Position numbers and translations under genes: made by a program
From: Embiotoca jacksoni
Lineage: Eukaryota; Chordata; Actinopteri; Embiotocidae
Direction: 5' to 3'
Assembly: GCA_022577435.1 (NCBI GenBank)
Contig: JAKOON010000020.1
Span: 9,453,324 to 9,517,323, forward strand
Length of the DNA: 64,000 nucleotides
Notes under the pieces: model-generated
The model's input: only the letters and a program-made list of their open reading frames with translations
Database searches by the model: none
Told to the model about the DNA's origin: nothing
Shown: positions 22,386 to 34,803 of the stretch, piece after piece
Layout of the letters: each line of letters starts with the position of its first letter
How positions within the stretch are numbered: position 1 is the first letter of the stretch

Positions 22386-25307
22386 ATCCACCTGCCCAGC
22401 ACACACCACTGGCTGATTCCTCATTGGTTGTGATGTCCACCAATTTTTAAGCTTTTTCAGGTCAAGCTGGAGCTGAAAATTTCAGTATTCTCATTCACTT
22501 TCACCTGTGTTCTTAGGTGCCAACATGGGTTTGCTTGTGGTAAGGTCAAACAGACTCCTATTGCACAAAGGTCCTTGATTTGGTTTGCATTTCTGGGTAA
22601 GGTCATGGTCATTGTGACACGTTGGTGTCGGGGTAGAATCAAAAGTATTCAGCTAAAAGGAACTTGTGCACAACCTTGAAGCTGATGTGCATTAATTCAT
22701 TTTCAATGAGAACAGATGGAACCCTTCATCCTTGTCTGTCTGCTGATGCTCAAGTTTGCTGACTCTGTGGAAGTGGGGTTGGAATTTTAAGAGACTGTCC
22801 TCTTCCATATTCGCACAAGGGAAGGGAAAAAGTTCAGATGATGTCTTTATAATACAAGTTAGGATGAGGTGGGTTGGTTGGTTGGGTAAATAGAAGTGTA
22901 GATTTGAGTGCAGGAGAGTGTTGAATGCTTCCTCTTTCCATCCAAAAATGGGACAGTTTTGAAGTAATTTTGCCACGACAAAGGTCGCACAACTTTAAGG
23001 AAGTAGTAACATTAATGCAAAATATTGTTCAAGCCATCATTTTAAACCAAACCATAATCTTTCCTTGAACCTACTCAGGTGTTTTTTTGTGCCTAAACCT
23101 TACCAGGGGTGCTAATTTGCGAACTCCTGTGGGTCGTATTTGAGGGTTGAAAAAAACAAAAAACTTATATGCCTATATGGGTTGGAGGATTTGTTGGGAT
23201 TTAACAGTCATTCATACAGCGTAAGGTTGGTAAGCCCATCTGATTAGCTAAACAAGCACATGGACATTTTAGTGAACTGTTCTCCAAAGCTGAATGGACA
23301 AACCTTTAGAACCCAAGAGAGTAGGCCTTCTTTGTTCAGTGGACTAGGGTTCTATACTGCACCTTGGTGCGAGAGACTATAGAGCAACGAATACATTGAA
23401 GATACACCCCTCCTCCAAAATCCAATCTGTCACAGTGGTTATTACAGTCTTGGCCACAATGGGACTGACCTTCATCAAAACTCAATGGATCTGAATGGCA
23501 CATACACACACACACACACACACACACCAATCCATCCACAGAATTGCCAGGCTTTGTCATCAATAATCTCATTGAGCATGTCACGTCACTACTTGAGTAA
23601 AAAAAAAACTCCTCTGTGTTGCAAAATTGTTACAAATAGCAAATTTGTATGGGTGTGGACATACAGAAATACTTAAAGCAATATATAATATATTAGTAGT
23701 CTAAAAAAGTATCAGCAGATGGTTGTTGTTCTTGTAGTGCTGCATACGTTTCAGATTTTAGGCTAGTTACATTCCCAACAAAATGGCCTTGAGAAACTGT
23801 GGAATGATGATTGCAAAGGTCAGAGGCAGGACTAATTATCCAATATTTAATAAAAGGACAAATCCTACCCAGATTTCACAAATGTTTAAAAAATATCCAG
23901 CTTCTTTCAAAACATTATATAATTGCCATCAACACTAAAGTTGTCCTTACAAATAGAAAGCCGGTAGTAACAAGCCAAGTTAGTTGTCACTTCATCAGCA
24001 TTTAAGCTGCAGTAACCACCAACTCCACTGTCATTAAAAAAAGAGCCCTTTTCTATTTATTACCAAGAGTGCTTGTGACCTCCACACCACAGCTCAAGAG
24101 ATGGTGGTAGGTTCCTCTTATTTGGATGAAGGAAGTCAATTAATTCATAAATACTTCAGCATGTTTACAGTAAGACAGGGGGAAGATGGCTATTGATTGA
24201 TCCCACTAATATAACAGCCCTCCCCCCTCTCTCCAAGCAGAGTACTTTAATGATGCAGGGGCTTTTCTTAACCAGGAGTAATGTAGTCAGAAAACAGAGG
24301 AAAACATAATGATTTTTACCCTCAGTTAAGTGGAAAGGACTTGGAATATGAATCGGCTCAGTGTAAGGAGGGTGTTAGGGGCCCGTAATTGGTATCTGAT
24401 GAGCATTAGCGATGATAACTATTATTTCAGCACTAAAACAAAACAATGGGAAGAAATTATACAAAATGAGATGATGAAGAGAGAATTAAGATATTTTCCT
24501 TCAGAGTTAACCATTGAAGGAATTTTTACAGACAACAAGATGGAAGATTGTTTCATGGAGAGGAAAAGAGAAGCTGAATGGCTCCTCCTGTCCCGACCTT
24601 CAGGAAAATTTGGTGAAACAGCAGAAAAATGTGACCTCATTTTTATAGCAGTAAGATGGTCACCCCTATGGCGACCCAAACAGACCAGAGCATCATAGAA
24701 CTCAGCACTTCACAGATGTAATTTTCAATCTCCTGTTATAAACAAGAAGCGATGATGCAGAATCTGTGAAAAACATCTCCAAACGTAAAAAAAAAAAAAG
24801 CTTTTCATCATCTTTCCTATGTCTGTAGAAAACCAAGCACCATATTTCATAGCTTCTTGACAGGGAAACTGGTAATTGAACGAATTAGTCTTTTTGCTTA
24901 GCAGTGGAAGAGAAACCCATTCCATTAGAAACAGCTTCCGTATCAGGAAAGTCCATGTTCAGGCTATTATCCTACTTAGGGTTATGAATTACCGGCAGCC
25001 CATCAGCTGAGCAATATCTCAATAGAATAAAATATGAATGCACTTTGAAGCCAATTTTATGCTGTTTAAAAACCCATGCAGATAAATGGACGTGTGAAAC
25101 ACTTCTAAGGCCGACTAATGTGGGAAATATTGAGCTAAGTAATTGCAGCAGTTTCATCAATACGTTCGGGAAAGTAGATCATTACAGTGAAATGTGATTA
25201 ACACAGAAAGTGTAGGTTAGTGTGGCAAGGAATATAGGGTAATGGACTAAAACAACTGTATTATGGTAAGCAAATTAAGCTCAGGAATTAAGGAAACACA
25301 AAGTTAT

Positions 25308-25308
<1 letters not shown>
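22386..25308. other. Non-coding stretch with a dispersed-repeat fragment and short CA run
   Basis: A short (CA) run lies at 23502-23527. The repeat fragment at 23030-23205 is listed separately. The 122-codon frame at 24330-24698 has no recognisable motif. 24960-25160 is mixed sequence with TAAT cores and could be a conserved element. No gene was recognised. Confidence 0.4.
23030..23205. repeat. Dispersed teleost-type repeat, copy 1
   Basis: Shares ordered blocks with 38203-38340: TGTGCCTAAACCTTACCAGG against TGTGCTTGAACTTGACCAGC, then GCTAATTT, GGGTCGTATT against TTGGTCGTATT, and GGGTTGGAGGATTTGTTG against TGGATTAGGAGACTTGTTG. These are two diverged copies of one interspersed element; class unknown. 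Confidence 0.5.

Positions 25309-25398
<90 letters not shown>
25309..25398. repeat. (CA)45 microsatellite
   Basis: Perfect CA repeat, followed by TACATG. It is inverted relative to the GT array 300 bp downstream. Confidence 0.97.
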
Positions 25399-25402
<4 letters not shown>

Positions 25403-25703
25403 TGAAAATCCAATAATTTTAAATTCAACCATATTCTTTGCACAACTACGTTACATTGTATAATTTCTGGAACATGCTCTGTAGCTCAATTTGTATCATC
25501 TTACTTTTTTATGACAAACACAACCAACATAAAGGGTGTAAAACATGGTGACAACTATGTAGTATTGCCTGTATGTATGTTTAATCTGGAGGTAAATTAT
25601 AAGGTCCACGTGGCTGCTTTTTTTTCTTCAGTGTTACATAATCAGGTGTTATATAAGCCATTTGTAACATATAAAATTGGGGTGAAAATGAGTGACAGAA
25701 GAA

Positions 25704-25704
<1 letters not shown>

Positions 25705-25773
<69 letters not shown>
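25705..25773. repeat. (TG)34 microsatellite
   Basis: Perfect TG repeat. Mixed, G+C-richer, unique-looking sequence follows to about 26040. Confidence 0.97.
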
Positions 25774-25776
<3 letters not shown>

Positions 25777-26303
25777 CAGGCAAGGGCCATTTGTTCTCCT
25801 CAGGGCCCCCCAAGCAATCAGTCCGTCAACGGAGGTGGAGCCCGGCTAATTTCCCTCCTCTCCACTCTCCCCTTTCTCGTTCCCAAGACGGATGCTTTGG
25901 GTAATAAGGCTAATCAATACACTTCCTCAGAGTCCTCCCCTTCCACCCAGTCCCAGGACATTATCAGCCGTTTGTCATCAGGAACGTCACTTGTTCTTAT
26001 CAGGCATCACCATCTTGTTTATGTAGTGGCGCTGCCCGCCTCACACACACGAAAACACACGCTCTTACACACATAGGCATGGGAGGAGGGAAGGGGGGAT
26101 ATGCAAACACACAATAATGCTAATAGAGCAGGTACACATCCATACCTTCTTGTACACACACAACCCATGTATTAACACTGACAGATATTCACACACAGGC
26201 AGTAAGCAGCTGCTATCGACACTGTAATGCTCATTAACACATGTAGAAGCACACCACATTGCAAAATTACACACAAAATTGTGCACTTTATCAGCACGCA
26301 GAC

Positions 26304-26358
26304 CGCACACACACACGCACGCACACACACGCACGTACACACGCACGCACACACACAC
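26304..26358. repeat. Interrupted CA/CG microsatellite
   Basis: CA repeats with CGCACG interruptions. Alternating purine-pyrimidine throughout. Confidence 0.9.
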
Positions 26359-27169
26359 CTCCCGGGCAGTGATGAATAGACAAACTGGTGCTCTGTGACA
26401 GGTTATACATGCACAGTGCTGTCAGGATCTATACAGAGAAATTAATCAACAATGACAACAGCGCTGATGGCTCCCAGCCCACAGTTCAACATGCTGTAAT
26501 TTGCCCTGTATGATTACTCCAGGGTCCAAGGGGCGACTGGCACCCCCTTCTTAATTAATTAAGCATTGTGCCGGCAGGGAAGCATCTCAGGAGTGCTATG
26601 CAGAGGCACATCTTTACCTGTAGTCTTTATAAAATAATTTTCTGTAAAGTTTTATTGCTACATTTTTATATTGAGGCTGAACAAAGCATGCTGTCACGTA
26701 AATAAAATACCCATAAATGTAACAATTTACTAACACAAAAAGTATATTGCCAAGTTGTTGATACATCTGTAAAAGGTTCTATGCAATGATCCAATGGGAT
26801 TGCCCACTCTATCAAAGAAAAAAAAAAGACAAATATTTCTTTCTTTCTTCCTATTGCTTTGCATATTTAACCGGTCAAAAGAGAAGTAAACAGCCACCAG
26901 TCCATATCATAATCAAGCCATTATATTATTGTTTTTTTTTTTTTTAAATAGGATATTTACATAGAGATAAGAAGACATTTGAAATATGAAAACAAGTAGT
27001 ATGTAAGATCAAATATGTCACTTATTACTTTAGTCTTTCTGTATGTGATACAAACTACACAACAACAAGGTCAAACCAATTGTTGGTAAACTTGTTGTGT
27101 CTTGATTTGGCTTGATTATTTTTTTTTTTTTTCATATTTGTCGTGTTTAGTTCGTTTTTATTGTTTAAT

Positions 27170-27268
27170 TTGCATTTAAATGGCCTCATTTGTTTTAATG
27201 CTATCTGATGTGATTATTTTCTTAGGTGCTGCTGTGTTTAAATGTGCAACATAAACTTGACTTCTATC
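27170..27268 (+). repeat. Dispersed repeat 3' tail, copy 1
   Basis: Ends AAATGTGCAACATAAACTTG. Compare AAATGTGCTCTATAAATACA at about 40213 and AAATCTGCTGTACAAATAAA at about 54687. Such tails are very common in teleost genomes and probably mark the 3' ends of an old interspersed repeat. This copy is the most degraded. Confidence 0.3.
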
Positions 27269-29610
27269 TTTACCTTCATGTCACTCAAGCTGCCTCAGAA
27301 ACTGCAAAGCAGTCCTGGAGCCGTAAGAAGACAATTCACACTCTGACCATGCAGCCAACATAACCCTCTGCTGGAGAAGAGATAGAGGAGGCTGATCCCA
27401 TCCACTTTATCAGAGAGTTAGCTCAGTTCTTTGGAAAGAAGCTCAACTGCTTCATTTCTTGGCAGGTTGAGGTAAAAAGTGGCCCTCTTTTTACATTTTT
27501 GTTTAGCTCTCCTGAGGCACAGATGCTGATTGGCTGTGGGGGTGGACCATTCCCAAAGGGAGACGGGATGGGAGGAGGTTGACAGTGTTCCCAATGACAC
27601 CACTGTTTGCCTCCAATAATGATCAGGGGACTCCAAATGATACGGGAGCCTTTGATGGATGACTAATTTATCAGTAGCTGTCTTGGCCTAACGATGGTTA
27701 ATGATGCCACGAGTGGCTCTGCTTGGGTTGACGGTCAGAAGGTAGGTGTCATGCACTGGTTGAAATTTTTGGGGTTTATACGTTTTTTGCAACAAATCCA
27801 GCAGGAAAATTCAAACCTGGGACAAAAGTTACTTGTACTTTTTTACCACTCTTTCATAGAATTATGTTTTGTGTTTCCATTGTGGCTGTTTATCTGTGAA
27901 CAAGTGCAAAAATATAACCTTTGAGTCAAACCCACTGCGTAAATAAAGCCCTGTTTTATCCCATGGAGAAAAATAATGAATTGACCATTCAGTCAAAACT
28001 TTCCATCCAGGATTTATTTAGACTATTATTCACCCTTGTGAACCCTGACACCTGAGTATTTATAAAGTATATATCTGTTGACACTAAAATCCTAATATAA
28101 AACAATAAAACAGCCATAACTATCTTTCATTGTTAGTAATTTGAATCATGGACCCATGCCATTTTACTAAGAAAAAGAAAACAAAGGCTACTTTTAATAA
28201 AAGGACTTGAAGTCTCTGGGCATGGAGACCATAGCTTTCATCATACAGCTATTCCAAGGCCTCTGTGCCATTGTTCTTTTAGCTGTTCCTCTTTGGTTGT
28301 AGACCCCACTGGAAAACAGGTGAGGCAAAACAATCACGCAACCTCCCATCTCTCTCTCCACATTCAACAATAACACTCTGTCTGTATCTTTCAGTGGTAA
28401 ACATAGTCCCTATACGCAGATGCTGGTTGAGCGGCACTCCGGAAACAAATACATTGTCGGGGACAGAGTAGGGAAATAAAAGACAGAGGCCAAAGCGTAT
28501 TGGAAATTGGAAAACAGCTCTCTCCTCCCTTTGAAAGAGTCCTGGCGATGAAAATATGTAATATAAATAAAGCTGTGGATGCTTTGAAAGCCAAAGCCTT
28601 CCTTCCTGGCTCAGGCCTCTGTGGGAGGAAACGCCCACTTCAGAGCCCTTGCTCTTAAATTCCCAAAGACCACTCTGTCATCAGGGTCCCAACTGCTGCT
28701 TTCAAACACGCAATGGCCAGACTCACTTCCCTGTCTTGCTGTCTCTATCCGCAGCTCTCAGTCACTTTCTTCCCCCCATTTTCTTTTATGTGTACCCCCT
28801 CCCTGCGTAGGAACTTTCTTTCTAGTTATGTCTACTTAAATACCCCTCCAACAAGCTCCAATTATTTCACCAGTGATGTGTTTGTGGGGAGTGAGTGTCA
28901 TGACTCCAATCTTGCTGTTGATGCTTTAGAGTGCTTCTGATATTGAAACCTGACTAGCGGATGTAAGAAAAGACATAATGACAGATGACTGGCTGATTGG
29001 CAACAACTATGGAAGAGATCATTAAAGCAAAAACGACACTGTAGGGTTAGAGTCAGATTCCAAACTTTTGCCCCACTGTTGTATCACTTATATACATATA
29101 CAGTAATGTTTTTGTACCATGGCTAAATCTAGACAAAGACTTTTGGTAAATGTCACTCCTTTCTTTTCTTCTGTCAACTACCACCAATAAAATACTTAAA
29201 AATGACTAACATTAGTAATAAAGGTTTTCAATTAAATGTCATATTTGTAACATTGAAGAACAATCTAAAGAGATGTAACAGATCCATTTTATGTGAGCAG
29301 TATGACAGGCAACTGACTAAAACATGTTGCAGCAGTGAATTACAAGAAAGTCAAATTCCAATTGAATGCAATTTTTTTCTGCAGATCAGAGGTAGTGATG
29401 TGCTAATACATACAGTAACATGTAACAAAAGCAGGGAAGACAAAAATTGTGAGCAAACATGAAAACAGTGCAAAAGTATTTTAAAACTTGAAGAACATTT
29501 TAGCATCGTTTTTAAATATTTTTGGAGGAAAGTAAATGCACCGCAAGAATATATACAAAGCATTTTGAATGAAAATATAACTTTTGTAAGCAAACTATCA
29601 TGTAGAAAAT

Positions 29611-29614
29611 GTGT

Positions 29615-29645
<31 letters not shown>

Positions 29646-29649
29646 GGGG
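29611..29649 (+). repeat. (GT)9 joined to G21 homopolymer
   Basis: A short GT run passes directly into about 21 consecutive G (29629-29649). A run this long can form a G-quadruplex. The same architecture recurs at 57087-57124. Confidence 0.93.
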
Positions 29650-29687
29650 TCTGTATTCACATATTTGTGGATACGCACGTACAATCG

Positions 29688-29689
<2 letters not shown>

Positions 29690-29755
<66 letters not shown>
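29690..29755. repeat. (GT)33 microsatellite
   Basis: Perfect GT repeat 40 bp downstream of the G run. Confidence 0.97.
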
Positions 29756-29758
<3 letters not shown>

Positions 29759-32700
29759 CACAAGAAAAACTGGAGGGTTTGTGTGAATTCATGTTCAGCA
29801 TCAGCCTAAAAACTCCTGGATCATACATCAAAATCAGCCCGGGACACAAACTGAGCCATGCGGTGACCCTCAATGGCAGGGTCCCTAATGACATCCACCA
29901 TCTTGGCGGAAACAGGGCAGTGGTTTCCACTGAGGACAGGCCTTTTTGATCTATCTGCTGAGCTGGTGGAGCTCATGGGTCAGGGTGAGAGATGTGCTGG
30001 GCAGCCCACCGGTCAGACATGAGATGAACTCTGGTTAATTGCAACTGACTCCCTGCTCTATCATCTCTTAAGTTTTTTTGGTCATTTCATCGATCGCTTT
30101 TTCCTTTTTTTCCCCCTTTTATTTTGCAGCATCTCGCTCAGAGGTGGTCTGGAAGTAGCAGTTGTTAACTTCAAACCACAGACTTGGATGATGTAGAGTT
30201 CAAGTAATAATTTTTGTCCACATAATATTTCACACTTACAGTCAAGTTACAAAAACATGCTACATGCTGCACGATGAACCTCTGACACTGCACGTCATTG
30301 TGGAAAGATGTTTTACATTTTTTGTACTGTAGTATTTATGTTATTTATTGCAGTTGTTTTGCGTGAACAAAATTGTTATAATTGTAAAATGATTATTAAT
30401 TAACCACCCTAAAAATGTTCACTTATATTAAAATTGGAAGGAAGGTCAGAAGCAATGAAACAATTTGTTTTCAGTTTTTTGTATCATATGCATGTTTGCC
30501 ACAAAAGCAACAAGCAAAAGTTATGTTATAAAAGTTACTATGTTATCTCATAACAGTTATTATGTGTGCAATTTTCTTGGATGTATTAATGAAGTTATAT
30601 GTGCTGTTTTTTGTTTTTTTTTGTATTTTCATATTATTCCGACAGGTTGGTCAAACAGTCAAACAAAAAAAGAAAAAAAAAAGGGACAATAACTAACTAA
30701 AGTCCTTTATAGTTTCCTGCAAGAAGAAACCATTAAAGTACGAGACATTGTCTGAGGGCCAGGCTGAAAATGTGTGAGGAAGCACATAGTAATCAAGTGA
30801 AAGAGAATGAAAAAAAAAAAAAGCGCTTCGTGAGAAACAGACGTAAATAATGGACCAGGAAACGGGAGATCAAAGCTTCTGTCTCGGGCCCCCGTTTGTT
30901 TTCATGCTTGCCCAGGCCTCGCAATAAAACACGCAAGAGTCGCACTTCAGAGGGAGGGGGGGTGATGCGAGGAAGTTCTGAAAATGGTTACGTCCCATCC
31001 TGAGGATCCCATGCCACTATCCCCACGTTAGGGAAAGGCGTCAGGTACAGCACTGTTTACCAGGAAGAAGGGACAAGTCACACAAAACCGTTCACATCAG
31101 AGAGGACTCACAGTGGCTAGGGGCCATCTTGTTAAACACAGACTGTGTGTTTATGAGGAAACCTTTTCCTTGTCTCTTAATGCTGCTGGTAGCGTACACA
31201 ATGTGTGCTTTAAATGGCACAGAAAGATCTAAGTCAAAAATAGGGAGCATGGTGTGTGTGTGTGTGTGTGTGTTTACGTACTTTCAAAAAGCCTAAATGG
31301 CGTCAATGGGTTTCTAGGAATTGGCACAGGATGAGTTTACAGCCATGACAACAAAAAACACACGACACACTTCACTTTTTTTTTTTTATCTGACTTCCCC
31401 TGTTATATCTTGGCATTCGACTCCCTTTCTCATTAAAATACGATTCATCCATTGGGGAAGTAAGAGGAAACTCTCGGCACCTTTGTGTGTGTTTTTATGT
31501 TAAACTCTAATAAAGCAACTAAGAACAGACATCATTATCCAGTGAGTATAATGAGTAGTTTGCCTTTTTGGAGGTCAAATGCTAAACGTGGGCAACCTAG
31601 CTGGTAGGTCAGCAGATAAAGCAATGATGAAGGTTTTCAGTCCTGATGTCTCTGTCTCTTCCTCTCCTTTCATCCCATCGCTCCCTGAATTCCTTCGACT
31701 CAACCTGTCTTCAATTTTTTTTGTGTGAAAAATGAGACATTGCTAAAAATATATTTAAAATATTGACATTTCTGTCAAATTTTCCTTTACCTATCAAAAT
31801 AAATGGCAGAATTACCACCTATAAACATTGCCTATGCAAGTTTTTCCCACAATCAATCAGTCAGTAAACGGAGCTTTAGTTATGATACAAATGGCTTAAA
31901 ATTATGACAACATGATGACAATAACATTTGAAAAACATTGCTTAAGAGTTACATGTAACTGTAAAATAGTAACAGTCAGATTTGCTGTAAAAGTTTGGAT
32001 AAAACCTTTCAACTACTCGGAGTGAAAAAGATTACAAAAGATATGTAATTGTATCGCAAGGAAATAAGATTGAAAGTTGTGAACATTAACAGAAGAAAAA
32101 TCTAAATAGGTGCAGGTTTTCTTTATGAATGTATATTTGTTTAACAGAACAAATAGGTCGTTGTCCCTGCCACCTCCATAATTTCCTCACGTCCATCTCC
32201 TCCTGAATGATCCAACCTCATAAAGAGGTAATATTGCAATGTCCAGTGAATGTCTTAGCACTGAATTCCATTTCTCTGAGTGTGTACCTCAAGAATCAAT
32301 AACATTTTGGCCCTTACTTTGACTCTGACCTCCTTCTTTTAATAGGGTTTTGATATGCATGCAAATTAATTCTCTTTGATGGTGTACAGGGGTCAATGGA
32401 CTTTGATTCCATTTGGGCTAAAGAATGGAGGAGTTCTATTTAGCTTGGTGGGATCCTGGATGGTTGTAAGTGTGTGTGTATGTGTTTGCAGGTGTCACAT
32501 TGTGCCAGACAGCCTACCTCCTCTTCCCAGGACCTCTGAATGATCCCCCTGGGCTCGATCCAGAGGAACTAATAGCTATATTATGCACAATTTCAAGATA
32601 GAACCTGTAATGTAGATTAATTATTTTGCCATTACCACGACATCCTGTTATACAAATGTGTAAATATCCATCTTAAGCAGCTGAATTTGTCCAGCTCAAG

Positions 32701-34006
32701 TACTTCCATCACTCCCTGCATGGAGCAATACACGCAGAGCGGGAAAAGTAGATGGATTTTGTAGGGAGCCTATTGACATCCAAATAAATTCAAGTTTGGG
32801 GAAGCTTTTCCTACAGCGCAGTGAATCTAGCTCACTACGTTCCTCGCCTCTCCAGTCCATTCGTATTGATCCCAATCTCTCAGCCTTTTCCAATAAAGCT
32901 GGGTTCGTGAGTTCATTATTATAAGAATGGAGGTGTAATTGGCTTTCAGGCATATAAGAGGCTATTTGCACTAATCTATCCGGTGGGGAGATGTTAACGG
33001 TCACTTTGAATGGCACAGTGTGAGCCAACTTTGCTCTGTGGTCCTGTGGTTTTGGAGCTATCAAGTCAGTCAATAAACACATAAAGTAGACATACTGTAA
33101 AAACCAAGGTTTTACTGATGTGTTAAGGAAGAGGGGTTGGGTTTGACATGCAAGTTCTCCATTGTGTTAATGCAATTTTTTGGGGATGTTATTAACAGAT
33201 TTTTCCTGGTTACCACTGGAGGAAAAATGGTCTATTTATTTATACTACTTTAGTGGTGTAAGAGGCCAGGAAATCTTTTGAATCACTATAATTACAGAAT
33301 CTTCAAGTGTTAGTGAAAAAATCAGAAACATCCAGATTTGGCTGCTCATGTTGACTGTTGCACAACACAGCATACTGAAATAATCAGAACAAAAATATGG
33401 TTGCAGCTTTCCAAATAAAAGAAAGTGTTGAGATCTCTCCTGAGTACTCATTAGTCATAGTCATACCTCTGTTGGTTGGCATTTATAAAGCCAGTATGAA
33501 CTCACACTTTTCCAAAATAAATGCATGAATCCATGGTATTGAAAGTAACTTTGAACTAAATGTCCACTGAACAGCAGGTGTTACGTTCAGTAAATGTCTC
33601 AACAACCGCCCCCTGTTAATTGCTATTCCCAGCGCTTCTGCAGTGGGGGCTTGTCCAAGACAGATGCAAGCTTCACAGACGCCGGCCAGCTCTGCTCTCT
33701 TTTCTGCTTCTAACCAGCAAGATGGAGTCATTGAGAAAGATTCCTGTCTTTCAAAGAGAGGGGTATTTTTTTTTTTTTTGCTGAGCGAGGGTGGGTGGGT
33801 TTGGGAGGCAGGGGGAAGAGGAGGAGGAGCAATGGATAGATGGATGTGAGCTGGCGGGGGGAGACCCAGGCGGTTTTGGTGACTTCCTACGATGAAAAGG
33901 TCATTGGCACCTGTAAATCTGAGCAGCTGGAAGACGTGCGGGAGCGGGGGGGAGCAAGAGGAAAAAGTTTAGCAGCACAGCTCTCCACTGCCCCTGCTGC
34001 TTAGCG
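29756..34006. other. Non-coding stretch
   Basis: No gene recognised. 30840-31110 is a G+C-richer mixed block. 31252-31273 is a short GT run. 32690-33080 is mixed, unique-looking sequence with an open minus-strand frame of 128 codons but no known motif. 33600-33730 is similar in character. Short A, T and A/T runs are scattered through the rest. Confidence 0.4.
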
Positions 34007-34032
34007 CTCTCTCTCTCTCTCTCTCTCTCTCC

Positions 34033-34073
<41 letters not shown>
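34007..34073. repeat. Compound (CT)12-(AC)20 microsatellite
   Basis: CT repeats at 34007-34031 are followed after CCA by AC repeats at 34034-34073. Confidence 0.96.
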
Positions 34074-34079
<6 letters not shown>

Positions 34080-34726
34080 ACATTTGTATTACTACACTTG
34101 TAAAGTATAATCTAATCCAGCCAGTTCCTTCTCTCCATGCCAGTCTAAATACAATTCTACTTCTGATCAGAGCCATGAACTCAACCCAAAGTCTTTAACA
34201 AACCTCCCAGCAGCCAGAGCCATCTGTAATGACTTCACTTTACAAATATGTCAACTCCATGAAGGTCTAAAACCTAAACACAAATTCACTTGTCAACATG
34301 TACATCAGAGTTTCCTCAGTAACATTTTACAACAGCAGAGATTGGTGTGTTTATGGCTATCCTTAAGTGTGTGATTATTTTTTTTTTCTCTTTTGACAAA
34401 ACAAAGGAAAAAGTTTAAACGTTACGACGATTAAGTCAAAAGTGTGTGTGCCGTTTTGGTGAGATGCAGGTCCAAGTATCTTGAAGTTGTTGTTATTATT
34501 ATTGTACAAACAAATAGATAATAATGGTAGAAACTATTTTACTGTTTTTTCTTTTTCTAAACCTTTTTCCTGCTGCTGGGAAACACTGAACACAATACCC
34601 CCTGGTTAAGTAATTATGCTGCCACTGTGATAAAATTGTTGATATATTTCAATCAGTACCTTAAACTCACACCAGGATAACACTTCTCGTGGGTGCAGGT
34701 GCAGAAACATGTGCGTGTAATCCAGC

Positions 34727-34728
<2 letters not shown>
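34074..34728. other. Non-coding stretch
   Basis: Mixed to AT-rich sequence with T and A/T runs. No gene was recognised. Confidence 0.5.

Positions 34729-34802
<74 letters not shown>
34729..34802. repeat. (TG)37 microsatellite
   Basis: Perfect TG repeat. The frames crossing it are repeat translations. Confidence 0.97.

Positions 34803-34803
<1 letters not shown>

Larger units (their letters stand above)
25774..29610. other. Non-coding stretch with candidate regulatory segments
   Basis: 25790-26040 and 26440-26610 are mixed, unique-looking segments (GGTAATAAGGCTAATCAATA; TTAATTAATTAAGC) typical of vertebrate conserved non-coding DNA, but this is untested. 26304-26358 is a CA/CG-mixed repeat. 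T12 runs lie near 26935 and 27120. 27170-27268 resembles a dispersed-repeat tail. The minus-strand frame at 28279-28638 has no known motif. Confidence 0.4.

Noticed and set aside
24330..24698. 122-codon plus-strand frame
   Set aside because: No domain recognised, and an open frame exists on the opposite strand over the same region. Treated as chance.
28279..28638. 119-codon minus-strand frame
   Set aside because: No recognisable domain; likely non-coding.
29609..29949. Frame with Gly and Val-Cys runs followed by a protein-like tail
   Set aside because: The first half is repeat translation. The tail has no splice acceptor and no motif.
32696..33082. 128-codon minus-strand frame
   Set aside because: No motif. 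The sequence looks more like non-coding conserved DNA than an exon, and no good splice sites were found at its ends.
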